Positions 8,969 to 17,617 of a stretch of DNA of 64,000 bases are shown one piece after another. The DNA lies in NCBI GenBank assembly GCA_016787565.1, contig JAEUUG010000003.1, forward strand, positions 248,001 to 312,000, given 5' to 3'. The notes under the pieces are model-generated. The model saw only the letters and a list, made by a program, of their open reading frames with translations, was not told the origin of the DNA and ran no database searches. Position 1 is the first letter of the stretch. The number at the start of each line of letters is the position of its first letter. Made by a program: the position numbers and the translations under genes. This DNA is from Cyclobacteriaceae bacterium (GTDB taxonomy: Bacteria > Bacteroidota > Bacteroidia > Cytophagales > Cyclobacteriaceae).

Positions 8969-10105
8969 TCAGACTTTCTCTTTTTGAAGTAATGCTGGAA
9001 ATGTGGAGAATAGAATCTTCATATCCAGCAGAAATGAATTCTTCATGGCGTATTCCATATCCAGAGCGATTCTTTCTTCAGGAGACATGTTTTCCTTACC
9101 TCTTTTGGTTACTTGCCATAAACCTGTTATTCCAGCAGGGGCTAGAAACCTCCAGGCAATCTGATCGGTTGTTAACTTCTCTGCTTCATAAAGCGGTAAT
9201 GGTCTGTTTCCAACTAATGACATATCTCCCTTTAGAACGTTTATCAGCTGAGGGATTTCATCGAGGCTTGTGTTTCGCAGAAAATCGCCAAACCGTGTGA
9301 TCCGTGGATCATTTTTGATTTTAAAAAAAACTACATCTGATGAATTTTCGGTGTACTGATTTAAATGCGAAAGATTTTTTAGTTCAGCATCGGCACCTAC
9401 GCGCATGGACCTGAATTTGTAAAAATCAAATATTTTATAGCCACTTCCTGCCCGTTTGGATATGTAGAAAACAGGACCTCTGGATTCAATTTTAATAATT
9501 GCGGCAAGCAACAGTAAAAGAGGGGAGAGTACAATCAGTAACGACAAAGAAACCGTGATATCAAAAGCCCGCTTTAAACTCCACATTTTAATGGTGGGTT
9601 TTTCCAGATAGGTATTGATCGCATACGGTTTAGAACCGCGTTCATTTTTATAGTCCTTTAATCGTTTGATGAAATCCAGACGTTTCATGAAAGCATCGTT
9701 CAGACTTCCTGGATGATAATCATCGAATCCAAATTCTGAAGCTATGTTTTTAGCTATTGAATTGAATTTGTTTGAGTGCAATATGAAAGGGATGGCATTT
9801 TTGCTGGCGTATTCCCGTAAACTTTTAAGGTACTTATCGGTGTAGTTCTCCAGATCGGATGAAACCAAAATCACATCGGGATTTATTTTCCTAGAGTCCA
9901 CGAAAGCGTTTCCAATCGTTGTGTAGGTCGCGTAAAACTTCTCTTGAGAGAAATCAGGTTTGATCTTGGAGTAGTCCTCTACAACAATCAGCATCTGCTT
10001 CAGGTCGGTATTCAAAACTTTTGCATTGCTATACTCCACTTTCAGATCAACAAAGGTTGAAAGTTTTGACATATCATCCAGCGTAATTTGGGGTTGACTA
10101 AGCAT
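8969..10105 (-). CDS. Exopolysaccharide sugar (glycosyl-1-phosphate) transferase with receiver-like N-terminus
   Basis: 378 residues. The C-terminal ~200 residues are a bacterial polyprenyl-phosphate sugar transferase (PglC/WcaJ type): a hydrophobic hairpin (LSLLIVLSPLLLLL), FYKFRSM, FFKIKNDPRITRFGDFLRNTSLDEIPQL, and MSLVGNRPLP. It would start exopolysaccharide synthesis by loading a sugar phosphate onto undecaprenyl phosphate. Instead of the usual transmembrane N-terminus, residues about 35-150 look like a degenerate response-regulator receiver fold (MLIVVEDYS, NPDVILVSSD, IPFILHSNK, GFDDYHPGS). The gene overlaps the preceding single-domain response regulator by 8 bp. The receiver reading is inference from hydrophobic pattern and motif order. 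Confidence 0.88.
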   Translation of the reverse strand: MLSQPQITLDDMSKLSTFVDLKVEYSNAKVLNTDLKQMLIVVEDYSKIKPDFSQEKFYATYTTIGNAFVDSRKINPDVILVSSDLENYTDKYLKSLREYASKNAIPFILHSNKFNSIAKNIASEFGFDDYHPGSLNDAFMKRLDFIKRLKDYKNERGSKPYAINTYLEKPTIKMWSLKRAFDITVSLSLLIVLSPLLLLLAAIIKIESRGPVFYISKRAGSGYKIFDFYKFRSMRVGADAELKNLSHLNQYTENSSDVVFFKIKNDPRITRFGDFLRNTSLDEIPQLINVLKGDMSLVGNRPLPLYEAEKLTTDQIAWRFLAPAGITGLWQVTKRGKENMSPEERIALDMEYAMKNSFLLDMKILFSTFPALLQKEKV

Positions 10106-10484
10106 GGATATTTTGATTAGATGAAGTTAATGATTTCTCAACGGTTTCCAACAGCAATTGCGGCTCAAAGGGCTTCACGAGATATGCGTAAGCTCCTAAC
10201 TCCAGACATTTCTTGCGTTTTGTGGAGTCTTCAAAGGCAGAAAGCATTATTACCGGAATATCCCTAAAAAGTCCACTGGAACTGAGATTTTCCAGTAACT
10301 CGAGACCATCCAAGGAGGGCATCTTGATATCCGAGATTATGAGATCAGGATAGTTACCTTCTGTTAACCAGCACCATGCTTCCAATCCATTGTTCATGAT
10401 GTTTACCTGGTATTGTTTGCCCAGAATTTTTTCGAGAAGCCAACACAAAGGAGTGTCGTCTTCAATGACCAAGACCTTCTTCAT
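10098..10484 (-). CDS. Single-domain CheY-like response regulator
   Basis: 128 residues made only of a receiver domain: acidic pocket VIEDD near residue 8, phospho-acceptor Asp in LIISDIKMP near residue 52, Ser in MLSAFED, and the Lys in YLVKPFEP. No output domain follows. It is the first gene of the exopolysaccharide operon and its 3' end overlaps the sugar-transferase gene by 8 bp, so the two are translationally coupled. Infer that it relays a phosphorylation signal to the exopolysaccharide machinery, possibly by contact with the receiver-like domain of the sugar transferase. No cognate kinase lies next to it. Confidence 0.92.
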   Translation of the reverse strand: MKKVLVIEDDTPLCWLLEKILGKQYQVNIMNNGLEAWCWLTEGNYPDLIISDIKMPSLDGLELLENLSSSGLFRDIPVIMLSAFEDSTKRKKCLELGAYAYLVKPFEPQLLLETVEKSLTSSNQNIHA

Positions 10485-10722
10485 AGGTAAAAAATTTAAA
10501 TACTCAACCTAGCTTTAAAGACCTGAAGCGGTAATGGCGGGATCTTTAAAACCAACTATTTTAGACAAACCAAAGTTACTTAAAATTCAGTCTCATGAAA
10601 TAAATCATTGACTATTTTGTTAAATGATCGAGTCGTTTCTTTCTTTTTAGAATTGAATCGATAATGGATAACTTGTTTTCTCTAAAACTAATCTCCAAAC
10701 CTGATGTAAGAATTATGCCACT

Positions 10723-11823
10723 TTAGAAGATTTCCGAATCCTTAATATTGCTCAAGGTATAGTTGCGGTCAATTTTACCGGTTTTTGTTGTATGGAATTC
10801 CGGTATGAAATGCATGAATTTTGGCATCTCAAACCTCGATAGTATTGATTCTGACTCAATTTTAAGCCTTTCTTTAAGGCTCTCTTCAAGGGAATTCTCA
10901 ATGATCAATACCACGTGTTCACCGAGTTTTTTATCGGGTAACCCAGCAATAAAGAATCGATTATGAATGTTTAAACGAGCAAATATTTTCTCAATTTGGG
11001 CCTCAACTTTCTCAGAATGAATCTTAACACCTCCTGAGTTGATAACATTATCCCACCGCCCAACCCATTTAAAGGTTCTTGTGTCGATCAGTTCGACTAT
11101 ATCATTTGTTTTAATTCTTTCTGATAAATGGTTTGCTTCGATGATCAGGCAGCCACGGTAATCCTGACTGATGTTAATTTCTGGGAGGACAGTAAAGCAA
11201 TTTTCCGCACACTTTCCGATATGGTGCAACGCTATATGCGAAATGGTTTCGGTCATGCCATAGGTAATGTAGCTTTGACAAGAGTACCTTTTTAATTCTT
11301 GTTCTGCTGTGTCTCTAAGTGAGGCGCCTCCAATAATTACAGTTTGAATGGAGTTAAGCCGTCTCGTGAAGTCTGAATCAAGAATTTCATAAACTTGATA
11401 AGGCACCAGTGCGACAAAATCAAAATCTAACGAGGATGGGATCTTTTCAAAGGGGTTTGCAACAGGGTCAATTACAATGATTTTCATTCCGGTAACGAAA
11501 CATCGGGTCAACATCATTTTACCCGCAATGTAACGTGTATCCAGGCAGGTCAGCGCTATCATTCCCGGCTTTAGCTGCAGCGCATGTTCTGTGAGCTTAG
11601 CGCTGGCTATCATTTGCTGGCGAGTGATTTGGATTTCCTTCGGTGAACCTGTTGATCCACTGGTTTGGATATGGAAAGAAGATTTACCAGAAAACCATTC
11701 GCTTATAAAACGGAATGTACCGTCTTCGAAATCGGTTAAGGGCTCTGTTGTATGCGTGATAATTTCATGGAGGGGTATTTCTCTTCCGTTTATCCAGATT
11801 GAATCAAACAGATAATCTCTCAT
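10723..11823 (-). CDS. menE: o-Succinylbenzoate--CoA ligase
   Basis: 366-residue acyl-adenylating enzyme. Visible motifs are the P-loop HIQTSGSTGSPKEI, the YGMTETISHIAL core motif, WVGRWDNVINSGGVKI, and the C-terminal catalytic lysine in TKTGKIDR. It activates o-succinylbenzoate with ATP and CoA in menaquinone synthesis. It is shorter than the ~450-500 residues of the E. coli and Bacillus enzymes because of a compact N-terminal domain, a common form in Bacteroidota. The assignment as MenE and not another acyl-CoA ligase depends on the operon, which contains menF, menD and menB. Its ATG overlaps the stop of the upstream gene by 4 bp. Confidence 0.88.
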   Translation of the reverse strand: MRDYLFDSIWINGREIPLHEIITHTTEPLTDFEDGTFRFISEWFSGKSSFHIQTSGSTGSPKEIQITRQQMIASAKLTEHALQLKPGMIALTCLDTRYIAGKMMLTRCFVTGMKIIVIDPVANPFEKIPSSLDFDFVALVPYQVYEILDSDFTRRLNSIQTVIIGGASLRDTAEQELKRYSCQSYITYGMTETISHIALHHIGKCAENCFTVLPEINISQDYRGCLIIEANHLSERIKTNDIVELIDTRTFKWVGRWDNVINSGGVKIHSEKVEAQIEKIFARLNIHNRFFIAGLPDKKLGEHVVLIIENSLEESLKERLKIESESILSRFEMPKFMHFIPEFHTTKTGKIDRNYTLSNIKDSEIF

Positions 11824-12323
11824 TCCTGAGATGCCTTTTTGGGTACAATGACTAACTCTTTAAAGCCATAGATTTCATCTGCTTCACGGAGAAATTCAAG
11901 CTGAATTAGTTCAACCAGCACGAGTTCGACAGTAGTGTAGATGAAATTGTGATCCAGCAAATGGCCACCAATGGTATTGCCATGCTTGTCGGATACAGCC
12001 ATATGAAGATGCAGGGATGAATCCGAAAACGTACCGGTTAAGGATACGATTTCAAAATGCCCTTTTTTGACAACTCCGTTTGGCTGATTGGCAAAACGAA
12101 GATTGAGTTGCTCAAGACTCCCGACACAGGTTACAATTACTCCTGCTTTGATGCTATGCTTTATTGCAAAACTCTGAATTTCTTTTTTTAAGTCTTGATG
12201 AGGCAAAAGCCGTACTGCGTAACTTTTTACGTTGCTCATGTTTACTGTATCATGTTGACTGAAGGCAGGAATTGCAGTGTGTATCAGAAATACAAAAAAT
12301 ACGAATTGCTTTGATCCGTGCAT
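11820..12323 (-). CDS. Exported PPC/DUF296 domain protein
   Basis: 167 residues. An N-terminal hydrophobic segment (FVFFVFLIHTAIPAFSQ) looks like a cleavable signal peptide. The rest is one PPC (plants and prokaryotes conserved, DUF296) domain: YAVRLLPHQDL, GVIVTCVGSL, LTGTFSDSSLHLHMAVSDKHGNTIGGHLL. Prokaryotic PPC proteins are usually cytoplasmic trimers of unknown function with a conserved His cluster, which is seen here as LHLHMA and GGHLLDH. Export of a PPC protein and its place inside a menaquinone operon are both odd. It overlaps its neighbours by 1 and 4 bp, so it is clearly cotranscribed. Confidence 0.82.
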   Translation of the reverse strand: MHGSKQFVFFVFLIHTAIPAFSQHDTVNMSNVKSYAVRLLPHQDLKKEIQSFAIKHSIKAGVIVTCVGSLEQLNLRFANQPNGVVKKGHFEIVSLTGTFSDSSLHLHMAVSDKHGNTIGGHLLDHNFIYTTVELVLVELIQLEFLREADEIYGFKELVIVPKKASQE

Positions 12324-12691
12324 TAAAGTTGCTGAAGATCTTTCTTTACACGATCAATAATCAATGCTTCCTGATCACTCAGGCCGCTGCAAGCCTCAGC
12401 AACTTTCTGCATGACAGTAATAATTTTACGTTTTAATTCATCCGTGAGATGGTCTTTGTATTTTCGGAAATCGTGCATGGCTTCGTTGTAAGCTTTATCA
12501 ATCGAGGGCTGGGTCACTTCATCCAACAATTCAAAGCGACTTTGTGCTGCCCATGACTCATAGTCTAATTCTTCTTCAACAATTTTATGGAAGGCCATTC
12601 GCTCTTCTGAGCTTAGTCCTTTATCCGCCTTAGCAATGACATAAGCCATCTCAGCGATGGCCCTGAAAATTTCCCGCTTTTCGATGTGCAT
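12323..12691 (-). CDS. TerB-like small helical protein
   Basis: 122 residues, all predicted helical, without signal peptide. The pattern AEMAYVIAKADKGLSSEERMAF is the first helix pair of the TerB/DjlA-like acidic fold (residues about 12-35), and a second similar turn follows at ACSGLSDQEALII. TerB-like domains are linked to metal or membrane stress but their biochemistry is unresolved. The gene lies 14 bp after menB and touches the PPC gene (TAATG overlap), so it is part of the menaquinone operon, though no link to quinone chemistry is known. Confidence 0.7.
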   Translation of the reverse strand: MHIEKREIFRAIAEMAYVIAKADKGLSSEERMAFHKIVEEELDYESWAAQSRFELLDEVTQPSIDKAYNEAMHDFRKYKDHLTDELKRKIITVMQKVAEACSGLSDQEALIIDRVKKDLQQL

Positions 12692-12705
12692 GATCTCGCT
12701 TTTGA

Positions 12706-13530
12706 TTAAGGGAATTTAGGGAATTTTGACCAATCAGGTTCCCTTTTCTCCAGGAAAGCATTTTTACCCTCCTTGGCCTCATCAGTGAGATAATACAATA
12801 GAGTTGCGTTCCCGGCAAGTTCTTGTATACCGGCCTGTCCATCGAGTTCAGCATTGAAAGCGCATTTGAGCATGCGAAGGGCCAATGGACTTTTGCTGAT
12901 TATTTTTTTGCACCAGGTTACATACGTTTCTTCGAGCAGTTCAAGTGGAACCACTTTGTTAACCAATCCCATATCAAGGGCTTCCTGTGCGTTGTATTGA
13001 TCGCATAAGAACCAGATTTCTCTGGCTTTTTTCTGTCCAACTATTCGTGCCAGGTAGGACGCACCAAATCCACCGTCAAAGCTGCCCACCTTCGGTCCGG
13101 TTTGTCCGAATTTCGCGTTTTCAGCAGCGATGGTTAGATCGCAGACAACATGCAGTACATGACCACCTCCAATGGCCCATCCCGCGACAGCAGCAACTAC
13201 TGGTTTGGGGATGGATCGTATCATTTTTTGAAGATCTAATACATTTAACCGCGGCATAGCATCTTCACCAACGTACCCGCCATGACCTCTTACGCTTTGG
13301 TCACCACCACTGCAAAATGCTTTTCCACCTTCACCGGTTAACACAATTACCCGAATGTCTGCATCCTCCCGGCAAATGCTCATAGCATCAATCATTTCTT
13401 TCACCGTGAGGGGCGTAAAAGCATTGTGTACGTGTGGGCGGTTGATGCTGATGCGTGCTATTCCTTCATGCCGGTGGAAGAGAATTTCCTTATATTCTTT
13501 AATGGGTTCCCAAGGATATTTAAAGCTCAT
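12706..13530 (-). CDS. menB: 1,4-Dihydroxy-2-naphthoyl-CoA synthase
   Basis: 274-residue crotonase-fold enzyme with the MenB hallmarks: [56 protein letters not shown], and [25 protein letters not shown]. The C-terminus ends [14 protein letters not shown] as in canonical MenB. It closes the second ring of the naphthoquinone by Dieckmann condensation of o-succinylbenzoyl-CoA. The length matches the family and the start overlaps the menD stop by 11 bp. Confidence 0.96.
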   Translation of the reverse strand: MSFKYPWEPIKEYKEILFHRHEGIARISINRPHVHNAFTPLTVKEMIDAMSICREDADIRVIVLTGEGGKAFCSGGDQSVRGHGGYVGEDAMPRLNVLDLQKMIRSIPKPVVAAVAGWAIGGGHVLHVVCDLTIAAENAKFGQTGPKVGSFDGGFGASYLARIVGQKKAREIWFLCDQYNAQEALDMGLVNKVVPLELLEETYVTWCKKIISKSPLALRMLKCAFNAELDGQAGIQELAGNATLLYYLTDEAKEGKNAFLEKREPDWSKFPKFP

Positions 13531-15250
13531 AACTCTGTTTTATTTTCTGTTTCAAATGATCTACTATATTTTTATTCAAGTCTGTGCCGGATTCAAATTC
13601 AAGAATTTTCGTACGGCCATCAAATTCCATAAAATCTTTTAGGAGGTTCTTCAGTTTTCGTTTACTGTCCAGACGAAGGTGATCATACCCAAATTCATCG
13701 CAGAGATGCTTAGCATGTAAGTTCTGTTTAGTAACAAAAAAATCCTCTGTTTCTGGAAGAGAACCGGGGCCATCTATCATTTTAAAAATTACCCCACCGT
13801 GATTGTTCAAGAGTACGATACGCAAATTTGGAAGCGGGTAATTATGCCAAAAAGCATTACGGTCATAAAAAAAGGCAACATCGCCTGTAATTAAAAATTG
13901 AGGCGAGTCCGAGTTCAGACTTTGACCAACCGCGGTACTGGTGCAACCATCAATACCACTGGTTCCCCGGTTTGCCATAACGCGAATGCCTTTTTGGGCC
14001 GCCTTCAGTCCAATGAAATTGGCATATCGAACACTCATGCTGTTAGCCAGATGAAGGGTAGCGTTGACAGGTAAATTTTCTAATACTTGTCCTACTAATT
14101 CTAATTCACTCAACTCGGGTTGCGGAAAGAACTCCCGCAGTGTTCTGGTTGCTCTTCGCTCTTCTACTTCCCACAACTTCTTGTAATTGGCTTGTTTCTG
14201 TCGTTCGAATGTCTCATCATTTCCGAATAAGCTGAGTTGACTAAAGAAAGTGAATGGTGAGACCTGGAAAATTTCAGATATGCTTTGAAAAGGATCGGAT
14301 ACTGCGCCCGATGCCTGAAGATGCCAATGAATCCTTGGAGCGTATTGGCGTAGGAAGATTTTTACATTTTTAGAGATCACAGACTTACCATACGTAATGA
14401 GTAAATCTGGCCGGAGACTCTTCTTTACATCATCTGAAGCTTGCCCTAAAAATACATCAGCATGTCTTACCACATCTTCCAATGGATGAAGGTTGGAAAT
14501 GACATCGCCAACAACAGCAATGGGGTGCTCATGGATTAAATGCTGCAACGCTCCAAGTATATCGTGCTGGTAGTCGTGCTGGCCCGCTACAATAAGTACG
14601 TTGTGAAAACTCTTCCACTGATCCTGAATTCTTTTTTTCTGATAGTCGGATAGTACAACCTCAGGTCGACTGTCATGAATGATTCTGACAGACTCGCGAA
14701 ACGTTATCGTCTCATCCTTTCCGGGATATAGCGGCTCACGAAACGGAGCATTGATGTGTACGGGTCCTTTTGGTTCTTGCTGGGAGATATTTAGGGCTTC
14801 ATTTACAATACGATTAATGGCCCATTGCGCATCGGCATGGTCATATTCCTGCGGAAGCTGATATGATTTCTTGACATGCCTGCCGAAAATATCAGTTTGA
14901 TAAATGGTTTGACCATCGTGTTGTGCAATCCATTCTGCCGGACGATCGGCTGTAAAAACGATAAGTGGTATTTGGCTAAAAAAAGCTTCAGCTACTGCGG
15001 GTGCAAAATTGAAGGCCGCAGAGCCGGAGGTGCAGAGCAACACGGTTGGCTTATGTGATTGTTGCGTCATTCCCAAGGCTATAAAGCCCGCGCTCCGTTC
15101 ATCACTGAAAGTCTTTACCTCCAATTGTGGATGTCTTGAAAATGCAATAACGAGCGGTGCGCAACGCGAACCCGGACAAAGAACAGCCTGTTTTATGTCT
15201 TTTTGAGCACAAATCTCTGCAATATCATAAATGGGTTGATATCGATTCAT
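13520..15250 (-). CDS. menD: SEPHCHC synthase (2-succinyl-5-enolpyruvyl-6-hydroxy-3-cyclohexene-1-carboxylate synthase)
   Basis: 576-residue thiamine-diphosphate enzyme. The N-terminal PYR domain has [16 protein letters not shown] and the activating glutamate in [13 protein letters not shown]. Then FTADRPAEW and the [13 protein letters not shown] loop. The C-terminal PP domain has [24 protein letters not shown] (Mg/ThDP-binding GD...N) and LNNHGGVIF. It joins isochorismate with 2-oxoglutarate-derived succinic semialdehyde in menaquinone synthesis. Full length for the family. It lies 22 bp downstream of menF. Confidence 0.96.
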   Translation of the reverse strand: MNRYQPIYDIAEICAQKDIKQAVLCPGSRCAPLVIAFSRHPQLEVKTFSDERSAGFIALGMTQQSHKPTVLLCTSGSAAFNFAPAVAEAFFSQIPLIVFTADRPAEWIAQHDGQTIYQTDIFGRHVKKSYQLPQEYDHADAQWAINRIVNEALNISQQEPKGPVHINAPFREPLYPGKDETITFRESVRIIHDSRPEVVLSDYQKKRIQDQWKSFHNVLIVAGQHDYQHDILGALQHLIHEHPIAVVGDVISNLHPLEDVVRHADVFLGQASDDVKKSLRPDLLITYGKSVISKNVKIFLRQYAPRIHWHLQASGAVSDPFQSISEIFQVSPFTFFSQLSLFGNDETFERQKQANYKKLWEVEERRATRTLREFFPQPELSELELVGQVLENLPVNATLHLANSMSVRYANFIGLKAAQKGIRVMANRGTSGIDGCTSTAVGQSLNSDSPQFLITGDVAFFYDRNAFWHNYPLPNLRIVLLNNHGGVIFKMIDGPGSLPETEDFFVTKQNLHAKHLCDEFGYDHLRLDSKRKLKNLLKDFMEFDGRTKILEFESGTDLNKNIVDHLKQKIKQSYEL

Positions 15251-15272
15251 GAATGTGCCAAGTTAACGGAAT

Positions 15273-16475
15273 TCATTTCGATTGTTGTATCGCCATCAAC
15301 ATTGTTTGAAACTTCATTTCCGTTTCTTCCCATTCCTGTTCGGGAATAGAATCGATGGTAACACCTGCACCGGCATACAATATTGCCTGCTGATGGAATA
15401 ATTGCATGCAGCGTAAATTTACGAAGAGATTGGTGTTGTTATGGAAGTTCACGGGGCCAAGGTAGCCCGAATAGAATTCGCGGTCATAACCCTCGTGTTT
15501 TTTCAAAAAATCCATAGCTGCATTCAGGGGCATTCCGCAGACAGCGGAAGTGGGATGGAGCAGTTGAAGCATCACTGATCCAAGTTGAGGAAAATTAGTC
15601 GCTTGCATATCGACTGTGAAATCTGAGCGAAGGTGCATCAGGTTTCCAGCCACTACAGTTTTCGGACCATGCTCTTCGTACTCCCGCAATCTTATTTTTT
15701 TAAAACAACTGATGATGTAGCGTTCAACCAGCGCCTGCTCTTCAATTTCCTTTTGCGTCCAGGCAACATTTTTAAGTGGCGTTCGCTCGTCATATGGTTT
15801 TGTTCCGGCCAGGGCAACGGTTTTGAACACAGTTTTGTCTTCCACGCTCACCAAGACCTCAGGGCTGGCTCCCAACCAATGACCAATTCCAGGAATCGAA
15901 ACAAATGAAACAAGCGCATTTGGGTAAAGTTTACATAGGCGTTGGAAAGTATCGACAACGTTAAATCCTTCCGTCAGCGCAACATGCTGCGTTCGTGAGG
16001 GAACAATTTTTTCGAACGTTCCATTTTCGATTTCTGCAATTCCTCGTTGAACTAATTCGAGGAATGCGGCCTTATCTTTTTCAATTGTAAATTTCTGAGA
16101 TGGACTATGCCGGATAGGCAATGGCCCGGGCTTGGCTTTCATTTTTTCGATCAGCCAGTTTAGGGAGGATGCCTCTTCTGGTTTTTCGGTAGGACTCAGA
16201 TTATTGTTTTCAAATGAAAAGGAGTAATCGGCCGGTAAAAAAAATCGTGTTTGCTGCTCGAAAGGTGCGAAGATAAAACCGGGCGGAAGTTCTTCAATAG
16301 CTGACGCTGACGGAATTCGCTGATATTGATTGGCTAATATGGCGTGAACCGCGGAGTTATTGGGTAATCGCCAAAGCGCAGCAGAAGAGTCGTTTTCCTG
16401 TGCATGCCCCACTATAAAAGAAAGAAGTTCACTTTCGGATGTTTGCTGAACTGAAACTGACGTGAATGAATCCAT
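15273..16475 (-). CDS. menF: Isochorismate synthase
   Basis: Chorismate-binding enzyme of the MenF/EntC type: FEKIVPSRTQHVA (general-base Lys), VSFVSIPGIGHWLGASPEVL, VALAGTKP, EEQALVERYI, GNLMHLRSDF, LLHPTSAVCGMP, YDREFYSGYLGPV. It converts chorismate to isochorismate, the entry to the menaquinone branch. An ATG at 16538 would add 21 residues, but that stretch only retranslates the end of the preceding hotdog gene in another frame. I prefer the ATG at 16475, which leaves a 17-bp gap and gives 400 residues. Confidence 0.93.
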   Translation of the reverse strand: MDSFTSVSVQQTSESELLSFIVGHAQENDSSAALWRLPNNSAVHAILANQYQRIPSASAIEELPPGFIFAPFEQQTRFFLPADYSFSFENNNLSPTEKPEEASSLNWLIEKMKAKPGPLPIRHSPSQKFTIEKDKAAFLELVQRGIAEIENGTFEKIVPSRTQHVALTEGFNVVDTFQRLCKLYPNALVSFVSIPGIGHWLGASPEVLVSVEDKTVFKTVALAGTKPYDERTPLKNVAWTQKEIEEQALVERYIISCFKKIRLREYEEHGPKTVVAGNLMHLRSDFTVDMQATNFPQLGSVMLQLLHPTSAVCGMPLNAAMDFLKKHEGYDREFYSGYLGPVNFHNNTNLFVNLRCMQLFHQQAILYAGAGVTIDSIPEQEWEETEMKFQTMLMAIQQSK

Positions 16476-16492
16476 GAAACTGATGCTCTTGC

Positions 16493-16921
16493 CTAGTTCT
16501 TTTTGTCTAATACCGCCAAGGTAATCCTGCTGATGCATACCAGTTCTTGTTCTACGTTAGAGATCCGGATTTCCCAAACCTGCGTTTTCTTGCCGATATG
16601 AATTGGCCGGGCAACTCCGGTTACAAAGCCATCCTGCACACTGCGGATGTGGTTAGCATTTATCTCTAAACCTACGCAGAAGTGTTTTGTTATATCGATG
16701 CAGCAGGTGGCAGCAACGCTTCCCATGGTTTCAGCCAGGGCTACAGAAGCACCACCGTGTAGCATACCAAGAGGTTGATGTGTACGGTGATCAACTGGCA
16801 TGCGCGCCTCCAGGTAGTCAGATGCAATGGTGACAAACTCAATTCCGATCTGCTCAGCTAAAGTCCGTTGGGACCATGCGTTGAGTTTATCCAGTGTGAC
16901 GTCTTCTCTGAAAATTTTCAT
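16493..16921 (-). CDS. Hotdog-fold thioesterase (PaaI/MenI-like)
   Basis: A TTG at 16960 is possible, but the ATG at 16921 (MKIFREDV) gives the usual ~142-residue length. Motifs of the 4HBT/PaaI hotdog family: IASDYLEARMPVD, HRTHQPLGMLHGGASVALAETMGS, with His-Gly-Gly and the catalytic Glu in LAETMGS, and VTGVARPIHIGKKTQVWEI. As the first gene of the menF-menD-menB-menE operon it probably hydrolyses 1,4-dihydroxy-2-naphthoyl-CoA, as MenI/YdiI does. The family call is firm. The substrate is inferred from context. Confidence 0.88.
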   Translation of the reverse strand: MKIFREDVTLDKLNAWSQRTLAEQIGIEFVTIASDYLEARMPVDHRTHQPLGMLHGGASVALAETMGSVAATCCIDITKHFCVGLEINANHIRSVQDGFVTGVARPIHIGKKTQVWEIRISNVEQELVCISRITLAVLDKKN

Positions 16922-16969
16922 TCGGATGGGGGAAGAAATCAAAACACCATCAAGTGTCAATCATTTCCC

Positions 16970-16977
16970 TATTTTTG
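16970..16977 (+). promoter_or_regulatory. -7 promoter box TATTTTTG for the phosphatase gene
   Basis: TATTTTTG fits the Bacteroidota -7 consensus TAnnTTTG exactly and lies 20 bp before the TTG start at 16997, in the gap between this gene and the divergent menaquinone operon. I see no convincing -33 TTG at the expected distance. Confidence 0.5.
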
Positions 16978-16996
16978 CGCCCAAAATAACTCAAAA

Positions 16997-17617
16997 TTGA
17001 GCAGCAAAAAAATATACCTGATCCGCCATGGGCAAACTGATTTTAATCTTAGGAATATTGTTCAGGGTAGCGGGGTGGACAGTAGTCTGAATGAACGGGG
17101 TAGGGCCCAAGCCGCAGCTTTTTATGCTGCTTATCAGGATGTTCCTTTTGCTAAAATTTACACCTCCGCGTTGAAGCGTAGTCAGGAATCTGTTCATCAA
17201 TTTCTTCGAAAGAATATTCCACATGAAGCACTGGCAGGCCTGAATGAAATCAGTTGGGGAGCAAAAGAAGGCCACCGTATTACGCCAGATGAGGATGCGT
17301 ACTATCATTATATGCTTCAGCAATGGCAGTTGGGTAACACGACTTTGCGCATTGAAGGTGGTGAGAGTCCTGAGGATGTTGTCAGGCGGATGCAGCCTGC
17401 ATTAGATCATATTATGAGCCAATCGGATGAGGAAACCATTCTGATTTGTATGCATGGAAGAGCGATTCGTATTTTGTTATGCATGATGTTGCATTATCCA
17501 TTGAAATCCATGGATATGTTTGAGCACGAGAATTTGTGTTTATATCAATTGCACCACACCGGTTCGATGTTTACGATAGAAAAACACAACGATACCAGTC
17601 ATTTGCGCTTGAGTTGA
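16997..17617 (+). CDS. Histidine phosphatase (phosphoglycerate-mutase-like)
   Basis: From the TTG start the product begins LSSKKIYLIRHGQTDFN, which places the RHG catalytic motif (phosphohistidine) at the N-terminus as usual. It continues with VDSSLNERGRAQA, YTSALKRSQES, LNEISWGAKEG (acid/base Glu) and CMHGRAIRILL (second catalytic His). About 206 residues, standard for this superfamily. A longer frame from 16868 would run 43 residues antisense through the start of the hotdog gene and past the promoter, so I reject it. The substrate is unknown. Its last 19 bp overlap the end of the convergent TPR gene. Confidence 0.9.
   Translation: MSSKKIYLIRHGQTDFNLRNIVQGSGVDSSLNERGRAQAAAFYAAYQDVPFAKIYTSALKRSQESVHQFLRKNIPHEALAGLNEISWGAKEGHRITPDEDAYYHYMLQQWQLGNTTLRIEGGESPEDVVRRMQPALDHIMSQSDEETILICMHGRAIRILLCMMLHYPLKSMDMFEHENLCLYQLHHTGSMFTIEKHNDTSHLRLS

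Noticed and set aside
16868..16996. Longer N-terminus for the histidine phosphatase
   Set aside because: It would be antisense to the start of the hotdog gene and pass through the -7 box. The RHG motif fits a start at 16997.
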